64,000 nucleotides of DNA from CAINVV01 sp963663675 (GTDB taxonomy: Bacteria; Bacteroidota; Bacteroidia; Bacteroidales; Prolixibacteraceae): the NCBI GenBank assembly GCA_963663675.1, contig OY760498.1, forward strand, positions 1,984,001 to 2,048,000, in the 5' to 3' direction. The position numbers and the translations under genes were made by a program. Position 1 is the stretch's first letter. Each line of letters begins with the position of its first letter. Positions 17,304 to 26,733 of the stretch are shown here, piece by piece. The notes beneath the pieces were generated by a model. That model saw only the letters and a program-made list of their open reading frames with translations. It made no database searches and had not been told where the DNA came from.

Positions 17304-19340
17304 ATTTACCATCGCCTGGTCCAGTTGCTTTACAATCGGGTCAACAGACAGTTTTTTGCCAACAGCCTCCTGCATCCATATTTGCGGGATTAGTCTGCCT
17401 TGCTTGTAGATCCGGTCGATCTCATCCGGGAATTTTTTGCCAACCAGGTAATCTTCTATCTGGAATTCAATAATTTGACCATAGGAATAGGCAGCAAGAT
17501 AGAGCGGGTTGGATATCATATGTGAATAGATAGCCAGAATTGGCTGATCCCTGATTCCGAAAATGGGAGCAAAATATTTGTTCCATACCTCCTTTGAAAT
17601 CTGAATGACAGCCTGTTTGAGCTCAGCCGATGTGGCATTTGGATGACTATACATCCATTTCCAGGTTTGCATATCTACCATGCCAACACCCATGATTTCC
17701 ATTAAAGTCCAGGAAGTATCCAGGATGTCCAGGTTCTTTTGATTTTTACTTTGCCCGGATAATCCAAGAAGATTCAAATCGCGGCTTTGAAAAATAAAGG
17801 CAAGTGCTTCTGTAAAAGCAGTATTAGGAACTCCGTTCATCATGAAATAATCGACGTCGTAAAGTGAAATTGTTTGTTCAACATTATGACCAAATTCATG
17901 AACAGCAATATTATAGCCTTTATAATCCATTCCTGAAGAAGCGATCCTTGTACGCAGGTGTGATTTTTCACCTTTCATCCCGGCGCCCCAGGCATGCCCT
18001 GAACCACGCGCGGGATCTACCACAATCTTGTCTGCTAAATAGGTAGCGCGTTCTTTGCTCCAGCCCAGCTTGACCAGCATATTGGGCATATCATTCTTGA
18101 AAGCAGCAGGATCGGGATATTTCGTCGTAGTCATGCTGTTTAACTGTTCCTGTGGATATTCGCTCCTGGCCTTGAATCCATCGTACCAGATATCATAGGC
18201 TTCCAGGTTACGTCCCAGTCTGCCGGCAATAATCTGACCTACTTTTAATAATCCGGGAGATCTCAGGTATTGATCAAATAGGCCTTCAACTTCTTCCTGC
18301 GGGATCTCCATTTCTCCTGAAAATTTCCTTTTAATAAAGCTGTTCAATTCTGGCTCGTACGGATCAATTGCCTGTTGCGCATGAAAATTATTCAGTATTT
18401 GCTGGTATCTTGAATTGGGTTCCGGGGTGCAGACGATGACTTTGTCATTTTCCAGTACCTGGTTGCTGTAAGGTTTCCAAATGTAAGCCGGATTGTTGAT
18501 AACTTTAGCCGGAATGTCCTGGTTGATAATGTGTAACATGACGTTATAGATCATTTTTTGCTTCTCGGGACCTTTGTCCTTGTCGGCATAATCCGCTTTA
18601 ATTTCATCCCTTAAATTCCAGTGTGTGAGTAAAGACATGTTATCCGGAAATAGTTGTGCTCCTTCTTCAGACCGAAGCCGTCCCATCTGGATATTGTATT
18701 CGGAAATATAAAGATCAGCATCAGCTTCGGCTTTGGCCACTGCCTGGGTTAATTCTGCCGGCACCCTGGACACGAACTGATCGCCGATTCGGGCGGCGGC
18801 CCATTGTTCACGGCTCCAGCCTTTACCCATCGTTTCTTTCTCTTGCAAACTGTAATAGGGGAAATTGAGCGCGATAATAAAAGCAATTTTATTCTTGTAC
18901 AGATCATCCTGGAGGTGTGCCCCAACCGAATATCCACTGAATATTTTGTCAATTTCCAACAGCTCTCCGTTATTCAGGTCAACATTCTGTTTGAGATCCA
19001 GCGTTAATTTGTTGAAATGGCCGGTAATTGATTCAAAATAGGATGATAATTTGTTAATCATCAGTGTTTTGCTTTTTGGATCGCTTATGAAATTAGCCTG
19101 GCAAAAGCTCATAAATTCTGCATCATCTCCATCCTCTCCGGTCCATAAGGAAGCAGCATGTTTCACTCCTTTTTCGATGTACTGTTTCATTCCATCGCCA
19201 TGTTTAATTACCAGTGAATCAATGGTTTTCTGGATTACCATTGCTGTTGGTCCAATTTTAGTCATTGTTTTTGGTTCATTTTTTACATTGGTGGAGCAGG
19301 AGGCCAAAATAATTGCTGCAAAAAAGATAAGGTACCTCAT
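17301..19340 (-). CDS. Lipoprotein with HExxH zinc-peptidase motif, uncharacterised
   Basis: Start taken at the ATG giving MRYLIFFAAIILASCS, a clean lipoprotein signal (LASC, Cys15); an upstream in-frame start at 19367 adds 9 residues before the signal. The 679-residue protein carries NIAVHEFGHNVEQT near residue 470, the HExxH zinc site of gluzincin-type metallopeptidases. A candidate third ligand Glu stands in NTAFTEALAF about 26 residues later. An M3/M32-like helical body is suggested by many Lys/Glu-rich helices. Family membership beyond the zinc motif was not recognised. It faces the thioredoxin pseudogene across the heptad array. A surface peptidase role is inference. Confidence 0.7.
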   Translation of the reverse strand: MRYLIFFAAIILASCSTNVKNEPKTMTKIGPTAMVIQKTIDSLVIKHGDGMKQYIEKGVKHAASLWTGEDGDDAEFMSFCQANFISDPKSKTLMINKLSSYFESITGHFNKLTLDLKQNVDLNNGELLEIDKIFSGYSVGAHLQDDLYKNKIAFIIALNFPYYSLQEKETMGKGWSREQWAAARIGDQFVSRVPAELTQAVAKAEADADLYISEYNIQMGRLRSEEGAQLFPDNMSLLTHWNLRDEIKADYADKDKGPEKQKMIYNVMLHIINQDIPAKVINNPAYIWKPYSNQVLENDKVIVCTPEPNSRYQQILNNFHAQQAIDPYEPELNSFIKRKFSGEMEIPQEEVEGLFDQYLRSPGLLKVGQIIAGRLGRNLEAYDIWYDGFKARSEYPQEQLNSMTTTKYPDPAAFKNDMPNMLVKLGWSKERATYLADKIVVDPARGSGHAWGAGMKGEKSHLRTRIASSGMDYKGYNIAVHEFGHNVEQTISLYDVDYFMMNGVPNTAFTEALAFIFQSRDLNLLGLSGQSKNQKNLDILDTSWTLMEIMGVGMVDMQTWKWMYSHPNATSAELKQAVIQISKEVWNKYFAPIFGIRDQPILAIYSHMISNPLYLAAYSYGQIIEFQIEDYLVGKKFPDEIDRIYKQGRLIPQIWMQEAVGKKLSVDPIVKQLDQAMVN

Positions 19341-19540
19341 TTGAATAATATTTGTTTTTACTGACATATGAATTGATCATAAAACACCGAAGGCATGGTG
19401 GGGTTGATAATCTGCTGATTATATTTGTATTGAAGTAGCTCACCATGTTACCAAAAATAATGAAAATTTGATTCTGATTTATCCTATAACATCCCGGTTA
19501 TAAAATATCTGCTCCTTCTTTTCGTTTTTTCCGTCCTTGT

Positions 19541-19788
19541 ATGCAATGGCGGAAAGAATTTTTGACCGGGAAATACCGGGCAGAAGGGCCCACCGCATTA
19601 GAAATTGGTGAATATGTCTACGTATATTTTGACAGATACCGCGAGCACAAATAGGGGCGGTGAGGACCAAAGACATGAAAGAGTGGGAAGTGGCTTCGGT
19701 TAGAATAACATTTCCGGCGGGTGTGAGACATGGAGCTGCCTTAAAGGTATTCGAAAAAACATTGAATCGATTAATTAAATTAAAATGA
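19541..19788 (+). pseudogene. Remnant of a GH43-type glycoside hydrolase (C-terminal piece, frameshifted)
   Basis: Two adjoining frames together read as the conserved end of a five-bladed-propeller GH43 protein. Frame one (19541-19651) ends in GKYRAEGPTALEIGEYVYVY then FDRYREHK and a TAG. Frame two (from 19651) continues IGAVRTKDMKEWEVASVRIT, FPAGVRHGAALKVFEKTL, and ends with TGA at 19786. GH43 relatives read EGP...IG..WYVYFD.Y..H.YGAV.S.D...W...S..I.FP.G.RHGT, so one deleted base in the Tyr codon of HKYGAV joins the frames. Just upstream, a third frame (19497-19565) gives a signal-peptide-like run, IKYLLLLFVFSVLVC, without an ATG; this may be the gene's own N-terminus after internal deletion. 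The remnant TGA overlaps the ATG of the rhamnosidase gene. It is non-functional. Confidence 0.75.
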
Positions 19789-22553
19789 GATATTTACGAT
19801 TTTCAGTGATTGTTATGGCAGTTATTCTGTCATCAACTGCATTTGCCCAAAATCCTCTTTCTGTAAAGGACCTGCGCTGCGAATCAAAGGTAAATCCGAT
19901 GGGAGTTTCAGCAAACTCACCCGGTTTCAGCTGGATAATCAATTCATCACAGAAAAACGTCAAACAGGCTTCTTACCATATTCTTGTCTCGGATAGTCCT
20001 GGGAAACTTATAAATGATTCCGGTAATTGCTGGGATTCTCAGTTGACTCAATCCGACCAATCCATTCGTATCCCATATTCAGGTACAGCATTTAAAGCTG
20101 ATACAAAATATTACTGGAAAGTTCGAATCACTGATCAGACAGGGAATAAGTCAGCATGGAGTGATATCGCATGGTTCCGGACAGGACTTACCAATGTTTC
20201 AGACTGGGGTGATGCCAGGTGGATTGGATACGAAAATATGCCCGATTCAATGGTGATTTTTCCGGGAATACATGGATCCGGCGATAAGCTTGGACCCAAG
20301 GGAGTTAAAAGAAGTGTTGTACCGCTTTTCAGAAAAGAGTTTGAAACCTCGAAGAAAATTGTTTGTGCTACCTTGTATATCAGTGGATTAGGGGAATACG
20401 AAGCTTCTCTAAACGGGAAAAAGGTGGGACTGGACTTCCTTTCTCCCGGGTGGACAGATTATAATAAGACCTGCCTGTACAATTCCTACGATGTAACACA
20501 AATGCTGCAACAGGGAAAAAATGTTGTGGGGGTAATAGCAGGCAATGGTTTTTACAATGTCAACCGCGAAAGATACAGGAAGCTGGTCATTGCTTACGGC
20601 TATCCGAAAGTTATCAGCAAGTTGAAAATTACTTATGAAGACGGAACAACTTCGGAAATCTGTTCAGGTACAGACTGGAAGTGTACGCCTTCACCAGTCG
20701 TCTATTCAAGTATTTATGGTGGTGAGGATTACGATGCCACGCTGGAACAACCAGGATGGAATCGTGCCGGATTTGATGATTCAAAATGGCAAAAGGCAGT
20801 TGCTGCCACTGTTCCGACAGGCAAAATGACTGCGGAGAGTGATTATCCTGTTACAATCAACCGTACCATTCCGGTCAAAAGTATTCAAAAACGCGATCCC
20901 GGCAAATATTTATATGATTTCGGACAGAATGGTTCAGGGATTATTGAACTGAAAGTCAGGGGTAAACGAGGTTCTGTGGTGAAACTCATTCCCGGAGAAT
21001 TGATCACTTCCGGCAAGGAGATCAATCAAAACGCCTCAGGTTCACCCTATTATTATTCCTATACCCTTAAAGGGGATGGTGTTGAGGTATGGAGGCCAAG
21101 GTTTTCCTATTACGGTTTCAGGTATGTCATGGTCGAAGGAGCTGTTCCGGAAAAGGAAAAAAACGCTTCTGGGCTCCCGCAGATCGTGGGCCTTGAGATG
21201 TTGCACACCTGCAATTCTTCACCTAAAAACGGGGAATTTTTCTGCTCAAACCAGCTTTTCAACCGGATTTATACCTTAATCGACTGGGCGGTAAGAAGTA
21301 ATCTGCAGAGTGTCGTTACGGACTGTCCGCACCGGGAAAAGCTGGGATGGCTCGAACAAACTTATCTCATGGGAGCATCCTTGCACTACAATTATGATCT
21401 GTATTCACTCTACAGTAAAGCTGTAAGGGACATGATTGATGCCCAGGCACCGGATGGACTGGTACCTGATATTGCACCTGAATACACGCAGTTTCAGGGT
21501 GGTTTTCGGGATTCGCCGGAGTGGGGAAGCGCTGCCGTTATCCTTCCATGGATGCTTTGGGAATGGTATGGGGATATTTCAATTGTAAAGGAGGCAATGC
21601 CGATGATGCAAAAATATGTAGCTTACCTTGGAACTAAAGCCACCGGTAACCTATTGACGCATGGGCTGGGCGACTGGTTTGATTACGGTCCAAAATCACC
21701 TGGTGAGGCACAATTGACGCCCAAAGCGCTGACAGCCACTTCTATATATTATTATGACCTTCAGCTGCTTTCCAAAATGATGAAATTGTGCAAAATGGAT
21801 GCAGAGGCGGAGCATATTGGATTTCTGGCAGCCGATGTCAAGGCTTCCTTCAATGAAAAATTCTTCAACCGACAAACAAAGATCTATTCCACCGGAAGTC
21901 AGACTGCCATGGCAATGCCCCTGTGCGTTGGTTTAGTAGATGAAAATGATCGTGTAGAAGTAGTCAAAAACCTGGTTAGTTCAATTATCAATTCAGGTAA
22001 AGCCCTGACAGCAGGTGACGTTGGATTTCATTTCCTGGTGAAGGCGCTGGAAGAAAATGGCGGTTCACAGTTGTTGTTCGATATGAATTTCAGGGATGAC
22101 CTCCCGGGATATGGATTTCAGTTAAAAAAGGGAGCTACAGCCCTCACCGAGTCCTGGCCGGCATTGGAAGAAGTTTCCAACAACCACCTGATGCTGGGTC
22201 ATCTGATGGAATGGTTCTATACCGGGTTAGGAGGTATCAAACAGGATAAGAACAGCACCGCATTCAGAAATATTATCATCAGGCCAGAAGTTGCAGGAGA
22301 TATAACTGAAGTTAATGCGAGTTACCTTTCACCCTATGGCAGGATAGGCAGTGCCTGGAAAAAATTGAATAATTACCTGGAAATGAGGATTGAAATACCG
22401 GCAAACACCGATGCTTTGATCGTATTTCCTGTTAAGGCCGGGTCGGAAATCACAGAGGATGGTAAAACGGTTATTCAATCAGGCACAACGGAAGGTAAAT
22501 TTTGTTTAAGCACCGGTTCGGGAAGTTATATTTTTAGGATGAAATATCCTTGA
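19785..22553 (+). CDS. Secreted alpha-L-rhamnosidase, GH78
   Basis: Inverting glycosidase releasing terminal alpha-L-rhamnose from pectin (RG-I), flavonoid glycosides or other rhamnosides. Signal peptide MRYLRFSVIVMAVILSSTAFA, then a fibronectin-like N-terminal domain (SPGFSWII, residues 25-120), the Bac_rhamnosid_N carbohydrate-binding module (LYISGLGEYEASLNGKKVG near 200), and the (alpha/alpha)6 barrel. Barrel motifs include VVTDCPHREKLGWLEQ near residue 512, DSPEWGSAAVILPW near 577 and LGDWFDYGP near 628. A beta-sandwich closes the protein. Length 922 is typical. The ATG overlaps the stop of the GH43 remnant, so the two genes once formed an operon. No transporter lies beside it. Confidence 0.95.
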   Translation: MRYLRFSVIVMAVILSSTAFAQNPLSVKDLRCESKVNPMGVSANSPGFSWIINSSQKNVKQASYHILVSDSPGKLINDSGNCWDSQLTQSDQSIRIPYSGTAFKADTKYYWKVRITDQTGNKSAWSDIAWFRTGLTNVSDWGDARWIGYENMPDSMVIFPGIHGSGDKLGPKGVKRSVVPLFRKEFETSKKIVCATLYISGLGEYEASLNGKKVGLDFLSPGWTDYNKTCLYNSYDVTQMLQQGKNVVGVIAGNGFYNVNRERYRKLVIAYGYPKVISKLKITYEDGTTSEICSGTDWKCTPSPVVYSSIYGGEDYDATLEQPGWNRAGFDDSKWQKAVAATVPTGKMTAESDYPVTINRTIPVKSIQKRDPGKYLYDFGQNGSGIIELKVRGKRGSVVKLIPGELITSGKEINQNASGSPYYYSYTLKGDGVEVWRPRFSYYGFRYVMVEGAVPEKEKNASGLPQIVGLEMLHTCNSSPKNGEFFCSNQLFNRIYTLIDWAVRSNLQSVVTDCPHREKLGWLEQTYLMGASLHYNYDLYSLYSKAVRDMIDAQAPDGLVPDIAPEYTQFQGGFRDSPEWGSAAVILPWMLWEWYGDISIVKEAMPMMQKYVAYLGTKATGNLLTHGLGDWFDYGPKSPGEAQLTPKALTATSIYYYDLQLLSKMMKLCKMDAEAEHIGFLAADVKASFNEKFFNRQTKIYSTGSQTAMAMPLCVGLVDENDRVEVVKNLVSSIINSGKALTAGDVGFHFLVKALEENGGSQLLFDMNFRDDLPGYGFQLKKGATALTESWPALEEVSNNHLMLGHLMEWFYTGLGGIKQDKNSTAFRNIIIRPEVAGDITEVNASYLSPYGRIGSAWKKLNNYLEMRIEIPANTDALIVFPVKAGSEITEDGKTVIQSGTTEGKFCLSTGSGSYIFRMKYP

Positions 22554-22830
22554 TATATCTGATTTGTTGAATTTTACGTTTTATGAATTTACTGACAACG
22601 GAACAAATAATTATTTTCAGGATATTTATGAACTGGCAATATCTGTTGATCCGTTTCTGACAGGTTTCGAAATGATTTACTAAATTAGCTAATTGAAACT
22701 GGTTTATATCAGGGAAAAGTACTTCACGCATATCATTGTTGATTTCTACGAGATTAGGTAATTATACGCGTAAAATAATTGAATTTTTTCAGATCATTTT
22801 ATCAGGATTCATCATGCAAATAACTTACAA

Positions 22831-23961
22831 ATGAGAAAGTTACTGTTTGTTCTTTTGATTTTTTCCATGACACTAGAGGTTAGTGCGCAGACAATTGCAC
22901 CAAAAGGGATACTTCATTTTTTTGTCGGAACCTACACGGAGGAGAATGGCAGTGAGGGAATTTACAGTTATGGACTGGATCCTGTCTCAGGCAAATTACA
23001 CAGCAATGGTTTGGCAGTTCTCTCAGAGAATCCTTCCTATCTTACAATGACCACCGATGGAAAACATTTGGTTTCCGTGAGGGAAATGTTGGATGAAAAT
23101 AACAGCAAAATGGGTTATGTTGAACTTTTCAATGTAGATAAGGCGGGTAATTTGTCATCGGTAAACATTGTTTCCAGTGGAGGTGCTAATCCTTGTCATG
23201 TAGCTGTAAATGAGGAAGGTTATGTTGTTGCATCTAATTATACGGGCGGCAGTGTTGCCTTATTTAAGATTTTGCCTTCCGGTGAATTATCGGAAGCGTT
23301 ATCTGTTTCCCGGCACACCGGATCCGGACCGGTTCTTGCCCGCCAGGAAACACCCCATGTGCACAGTTCCCTTTTCGAGCCCGGAGGAAAACGGATTTTT
23401 GTCGCTGATCTGGGTATTGATCAGGTAAAGGTTTATACCATCGATAAAAATTTTTACACTTTAAAGCCGTATAAATTTCCGGAGATCAAATTGGCCCCGG
23501 GAAGCGGACCCAGGCATATGGCTATCCATCCAAATGGCAAATTGTTATTTGTTTCCAATGAAATGGGGTGCAGCGTTTCTGTGGTTCAATTGGCTGAGAA
23601 CGGGAATTTCAAAGTGCAGGAGACAGTTTCAACCCTGCCTCCGGAATATAAAACACCAAATACTTGCGCTGATATTCATCTGTCATCAGACGGGAGGTTT
23701 CTCTATGTATCCAACAGGGGGATGAATTCTATCGCAATTTTTTCTGTTCTGGATTCAAAAATTAATTTGATTGGCCATGCAGATACCAGGGGTGAAACAC
23801 CCCGGAATTTTACGCTGAGCCCTGATGGTGATTATTTGCTGGTAGCCAATCAGAATACCAATAATATCGTGGCTTTTAAACGCAATGCCGAAACAGGGCT
23901 TTTAACTTTTGTGGATGAGATACCTGCATTTAAGCCTGTTTGCCTCTTATTCAGTAAATAA
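22831..23961 (+). CDS. Exported lactonase-family seven-bladed beta-propeller (6-phosphogluconolactonase-like)
   Basis: Member of the YbhE/Pgl lactonase family (PF10282). A signal peptide (MRKLLFVLLIFSMTLEVSAQ) puts it in the periplasm, so the cytoplasmic pentose-phosphate role of E. coli Pgl is unlikely; sugar or aldonic-acid lactones are more plausible. Propeller repeats are visible: FVGTYTEENGSEGIYSY near residue 30, VASNYTGGSVALF near 135, GPRHMAIHPNGKLLFVSNE near 228, and GETPRNFTLSPDGDYLLVANQ near 320. Length 376 is normal. It is a single gene ended by a strong terminator. Confidence 0.88.
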   Translation: MRKLLFVLLIFSMTLEVSAQTIAPKGILHFFVGTYTEENGSEGIYSYGLDPVSGKLHSNGLAVLSENPSYLTMTTDGKHLVSVREMLDENNSKMGYVELFNVDKAGNLSSVNIVSSGGANPCHVAVNEEGYVVASNYTGGSVALFKILPSGELSEALSVSRHTGSGPVLARQETPHVHSSLFEPGGKRIFVADLGIDQVKVYTIDKNFYTLKPYKFPEIKLAPGSGPRHMAIHPNGKLLFVSNEMGCSVSVVQLAENGNFKVQETVSTLPPEYKTPNTCADIHLSSDGRFLYVSNRGMNSIAIFSVLDSKINLIGHADTRGETPRNFTLSPDGDYLLVANQNTNNIVAFKRNAETGLLTFVDEIPAFKPVCLLFSK

Positions 23962-24029
23962 CAATGATTATTCAGGCATTTTTGTGAAAACATCGGGCCA
24001 TCTGGTTGATATTAATCATTCCCCTAAAT

Positions 24030-24071
24030 AAAACCCCTTAAGCAGAAAGCAATTTCTGCTTAAGGGGTTTT
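24030..24071. terminator. Bidirectional terminator between lactonase and tpx genes
   Basis: A perfect 19-bp stem (24030-24048 with 24053-24071), 4-base loop GCAA, with A and T runs at the two ends, between convergent genes. Confidence 0.93.
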
Positions 24072-24112
24072 AAAATTAACCCGTCAATAAATTTGTTGTC
24101 TGAAATGTCCTG

Positions 24113-24622
24113 TTACAGTCCTTTTACCGCAGCAAGCGCCGCTTCGTAATTGGGTTCATGGGTTACTTCCGAAACATATTCGACATATTTTACAATTCCC
24201 GCTTTATCGATCACGACGGTACCTCTGGCCAGCAGGCGTAGTTCCTTGATCCAGAATCCGTATTTCTGTCCGAAATCCAGATCCTTGTGGTCCGAAATAG
24301 TCTTGATGTTTTCAAGTCCTTCAGCCGCGCAAAAGCGGGACTGGGCAAACGGAAGGTCGCAGGAAATGGAGAGTACGACCACGTCCTTCATGTTATTGGC
24401 CTCAGCATTGAACCTTCTGTTCTGGGCAGCACAAACGCCGGTGTCAATGGAAGGATAGATGGCTAGTATAACTGCCTTGCCGGCAAAATCAGACAACTTC
24501 ACCGGAGCCAAACCTGCACCGACTGCTACAAAATCAGGGGCCTTGTCACCTACCTTGATCTCAGTACCAAGCAGGGTCAGAGGATTTCCTGCAAATGTAA
24601 TTTTTACTGAATTTTCTTTCAT
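24113..24622 (-). CDS. tpx: Thiol peroxidase (Tpx)
   Basis: Thioredoxin-dependent peroxiredoxin that reduces lipid and hydrogen peroxides. The peroxidatic Cys is in PSIDTGVCAAQ (C64) and the resolving Cys in SCDLPFAQSRFC (C98), matching E. coli Tpx spacing (C61/C95). The N-terminal GNPLTLLGTEIKVGDKAPDF and the late RGTVVIDKAGIVKYVEYV are typical. At 169 residues it is full length. It is single-gene, convergent with the lactonase gene, with a 304-base upstream spacer. Confidence 0.96.
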   Translation of the reverse strand: MKENSVKITFAGNPLTLLGTEIKVGDKAPDFVAVGAGLAPVKLSDFAGKAVILAIYPSIDTGVCAAQNRRFNAEANNMKDVVVLSISCDLPFAQSRFCAAEGLENIKTISDHKDLDFGQKYGFWIKELRLLARGTVVIDKAGIVKYVEYVSEVTHEPNYEAALAAVKGL

Positions 24623-24926
24623 GCGCTAATAATTTTGTTTTCTAATTGCCACATGGAATACCCTTATAATCAATTTAGACTTTTCCCGGCAATTCGGGGT
24701 GGGTATTTTGCATGTAATAATATTTAATAATTAAGCATCAACCTTCTAAAACCTGTAATATTTATAAGCCTTATAATTAATATGTTGAAATTTTTAATAA
24801 AATAATTTATATCTGTTTTCAGGTACTTGAGGATGCATACACATTACGGTTTTTAGTACGAAATTTTATGCAAATGGGTTCAACAATGAGTTCCAATTTG
24901 TAATGAATTCCATTAAATATCCTTAT
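24623..24926. other. AT-rich spacer between tpx and ndk
   Basis: 304 bases upstream of tpx and downstream of ndk, both on the minus strand. No clear hairpin, ORF or exact TAnnTTTG box was seen. It should hold the tpx promoter. Confidence 0.4.
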
Positions 24927-25346
24927 TTAGAACTGTTCTATTTCAGAAAAAAAGAAGGAGCCTTCCCTGATGGCATTTTCATCACTGTCCGCGCCATGAA
25001 CGGCATTGGCGGTAAATGATTCCGCGAACAACTGGCGGATAGTTCCCGGCGCAGCGTTGGCAGGATTGGTAGCGCCGATCAGTTCCCTGTAATCCGCGAT
25101 TGCATTTTCTTTTTCAAGGATAGCTGCCACAATAGGTCCGGATGACATAAATGATACCAGTTCTTCAAAAAATGGTTTACCTGCGTGGATGCCATAGAAA
25201 GCCTCGGCGTTTGCCCGGGTCATCCGGGTAAGCTTCATCGCCTTGATGCGAAATCCACGTTCAGAAATCATCTTAAGAATTGAACCTATGTGTTGGTTGC
25301 GCACGGCGCAGGGTTTGATCATAGTGAAAGTCAGATTTTGTGCCAT
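24927..25346 (-). CDS. ndk: Nucleoside diphosphate kinase
   Basis: Transfers the gamma-phosphate from ATP to NDPs through a phospho-His. The start is placed at the ATG giving MAQNLTFTMIKP; the frame is open 11 codons further but those lie on the likely promoter side. Active-site motif NAVHGADSDENA holds the catalytic His (H117), and the nucleotide-binding Lys is in TMIKP. The protein has 139 residues, with a family-typical end (REGSFFFSEIEQF). A TAnnTTTG box stands 33 bases upstream, supporting this start. It is divergent from nrnA. Confidence 0.97.
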   Translation of the reverse strand: MAQNLTFTMIKPCAVRNQHIGSILKMISERGFRIKAMKLTRMTRANAEAFYGIHAGKPFFEELVSFMSSGPIVAAILEKENAIADYRELIGATNPANAAPGTIRQLFAESFTANAVHGADSDENAIREGSFFFSEIEQF

Positions 25347-25378
25347 TTTTTGAGATTTATCAGTTTTAAAAATTTGCA

Positions 25379-25386
25379 CAAAATTA
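25379..25386 (-). promoter_or_regulatory. Candidate -7 box for ndk
   Basis: On the minus strand it reads TAATTTTG, an exact TAnnTTTG match, 33 bases before the ndk ATG. It lies inside the longer open frame, which argues against the longer start. Confidence 0.5.
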
Positions 25387-25506
25387 GAAATAAATCGACA
25401 TTCCTTTGAAAATGATTTTATCCGGAATTTGTAAAATTAAAATCGGTGTATTCATTATTCCTTTTTGAAAGAAATTAAGTAAGCACTGATTAAACGAAGA
25501 ATAGAC

Positions 25507-25514
25507 TATTTTTG
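25507..25514 (+). promoter_or_regulatory. Candidate -7 box for nrnA
   Basis: TATTTTTG, an exact TAnnTTTG match, ends 21 bases before the ATG at 25536. The upstream -33 element is not obvious. Confidence 0.5.
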
Positions 25515-25535
25515 TGGTTTCAAACAGGATTCATT

Positions 25536-26579
25536 ATGACCAACATCAACATAGATATCTGCCAGTCGCTTTTAAACTGGATGAACAAAGAAGTAAAAAA
25601 AGTTGTGATACTTACCCATGCAAATCCGGATGGTGACGCTTTAGGCTCTTCCCTTGGGTTGAACAATGTATTGCAGAATGCCGGTTTCAGCTCGACAGTA
25701 ATATTCCCCACTGATTTTCCTCCTGTTGTTCCTTCTTTGAATGAGTACAAAGGCTGGTTCATATATGAACACCAGGAAAAGGAGTCTGAAAGGCTGATAA
25801 AGGAGGCCGATGTAATTTTCATGCTTGATTTCAATGATATCAATAGAGTTGGTAAAGTCCGAAAATACCTGGAATATCTGACGACAAACCTGGTGCTGAT
25901 TGATCATCATCCACAACCGGCCATTGAAGCCAGGTGGTTGTTCTCAGATACCAGTGTAAGTTCAACGGCAGAGCTTGTTTATGATTTTGTTGTCAAAATG
26001 GGGTGGGGCGGGAACCTGGATTCGCTGGGTGCACAGGCACTTTTGACAGGAATTATTGCGGATACAGCTTCATTTAGCCACAACGCAAAAAGGAAGGAAC
26101 TTTACCAGGCGGTGTCTGATTTAATAGGCCAAGGAGCTGATCAGTACAAAATTCATGAAGTTCTCTTCAACACAAATACCGAAGATCGCTTACGGCTCCT
26201 GGGATATGCGTTGTCTGAAAAAATGGAAGTATTACCACATTTCCATGCTGCCATTATCTCCCTGACACGAGAAGAACTTAAAAAGTACAATTTTAAAATT
26301 GGTGATACTGAAGGGTTTGTCAATTATCCTCTCTCAATTAAGGGAATAATTTTTTCCGCTTTTTTAATGGAGAATGAGGAAAAAATTAAAATATCCTTCC
26401 GCTCCAAAGGTGGATTTGCTGTGAATGATTTTTCTGCAAAGCATTTTAGTGGCGGCGGACATCACAATGCTTCTGGCGGGGAGTTGCGGGAATCGCTTGA
26501 GACTGCTGTACAGAAGCTAAAAGATCTGCTGTCTAATTATGCAGAGCTACTTGAGAGAGAAAGTCAAAAGGAGCTTTAA
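25536..26579 (+). CDS. nrnA: DHH-family nanoRNase / pAp phosphatase (NrnA-like)
   Basis: Cytoplasmic DHH/DHHA1 phosphoesterase that degrades short oligoribonucleotides and 3'-phosphoadenosine 5'-phosphate. Start taken at ATG 25536; an ORF start 8 codons earlier falls on the -7 box. Motif I is HANPDGDALGSS (residues 28-39), motif II is DFNDINRVG near 92, the DHH triad is LIDHHPQP near 122, and the DHHA1 glycine-rich motif is FSGGGHHNASGG near 306. The 347-residue length is typical. It is followed by an FKBP lipoprotein gene 154 bases on. Confidence 0.9.
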   Translation: MTNINIDICQSLLNWMNKEVKKVVILTHANPDGDALGSSLGLNNVLQNAGFSSTVIFPTDFPPVVPSLNEYKGWFIYEHQEKESERLIKEADVIFMLDFNDINRVGKVRKYLEYLTTNLVLIDHHPQPAIEARWLFSDTSVSSTAELVYDFVVKMGWGGNLDSLGAQALLTGIIADTASFSHNAKRKELYQAVSDLIGQGADQYKIHEVLFNTNTEDRLRLLGYALSEKMEVLPHFHAAIISLTREELKKYNFKIGDTEGFVNYPLSIKGIIFSAFLMENEEKIKISFRSKGGFAVNDFSAKHFSGGGHHNASGGELRESLETAVQKLKDLLSNYAELLERESQKEL

Positions 26580-26733
26580 TTTTTATTGCCACAGTTTTGG
26601 CTTAGGGTTAAATTTGGTTAATTTTGCGTTGATTTACCTGAAAGAACGGTCAAAAGTTGAGCAGGTCATTAACATTTTGTATCCTTGCACCCGGGTATTT
26701 AAAAGAGTGTCCGAAAACCAAAATATTCTACTG

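Noticed and set aside
22534..22731. 65-codon minus-strand frame downstream of the rhamnosidase gene
   Set aside because: It overlaps the 3' end of the rhamnosidase gene, is AT-driven and has no recognisable motif or leader.
26539..26733. Long N-terminal extension of the FKBP protein
   Set aside because: It overlaps the nrnA 3' end, has no signal character, and the internal ATG at 26734 gives a proper lipoprotein signal.
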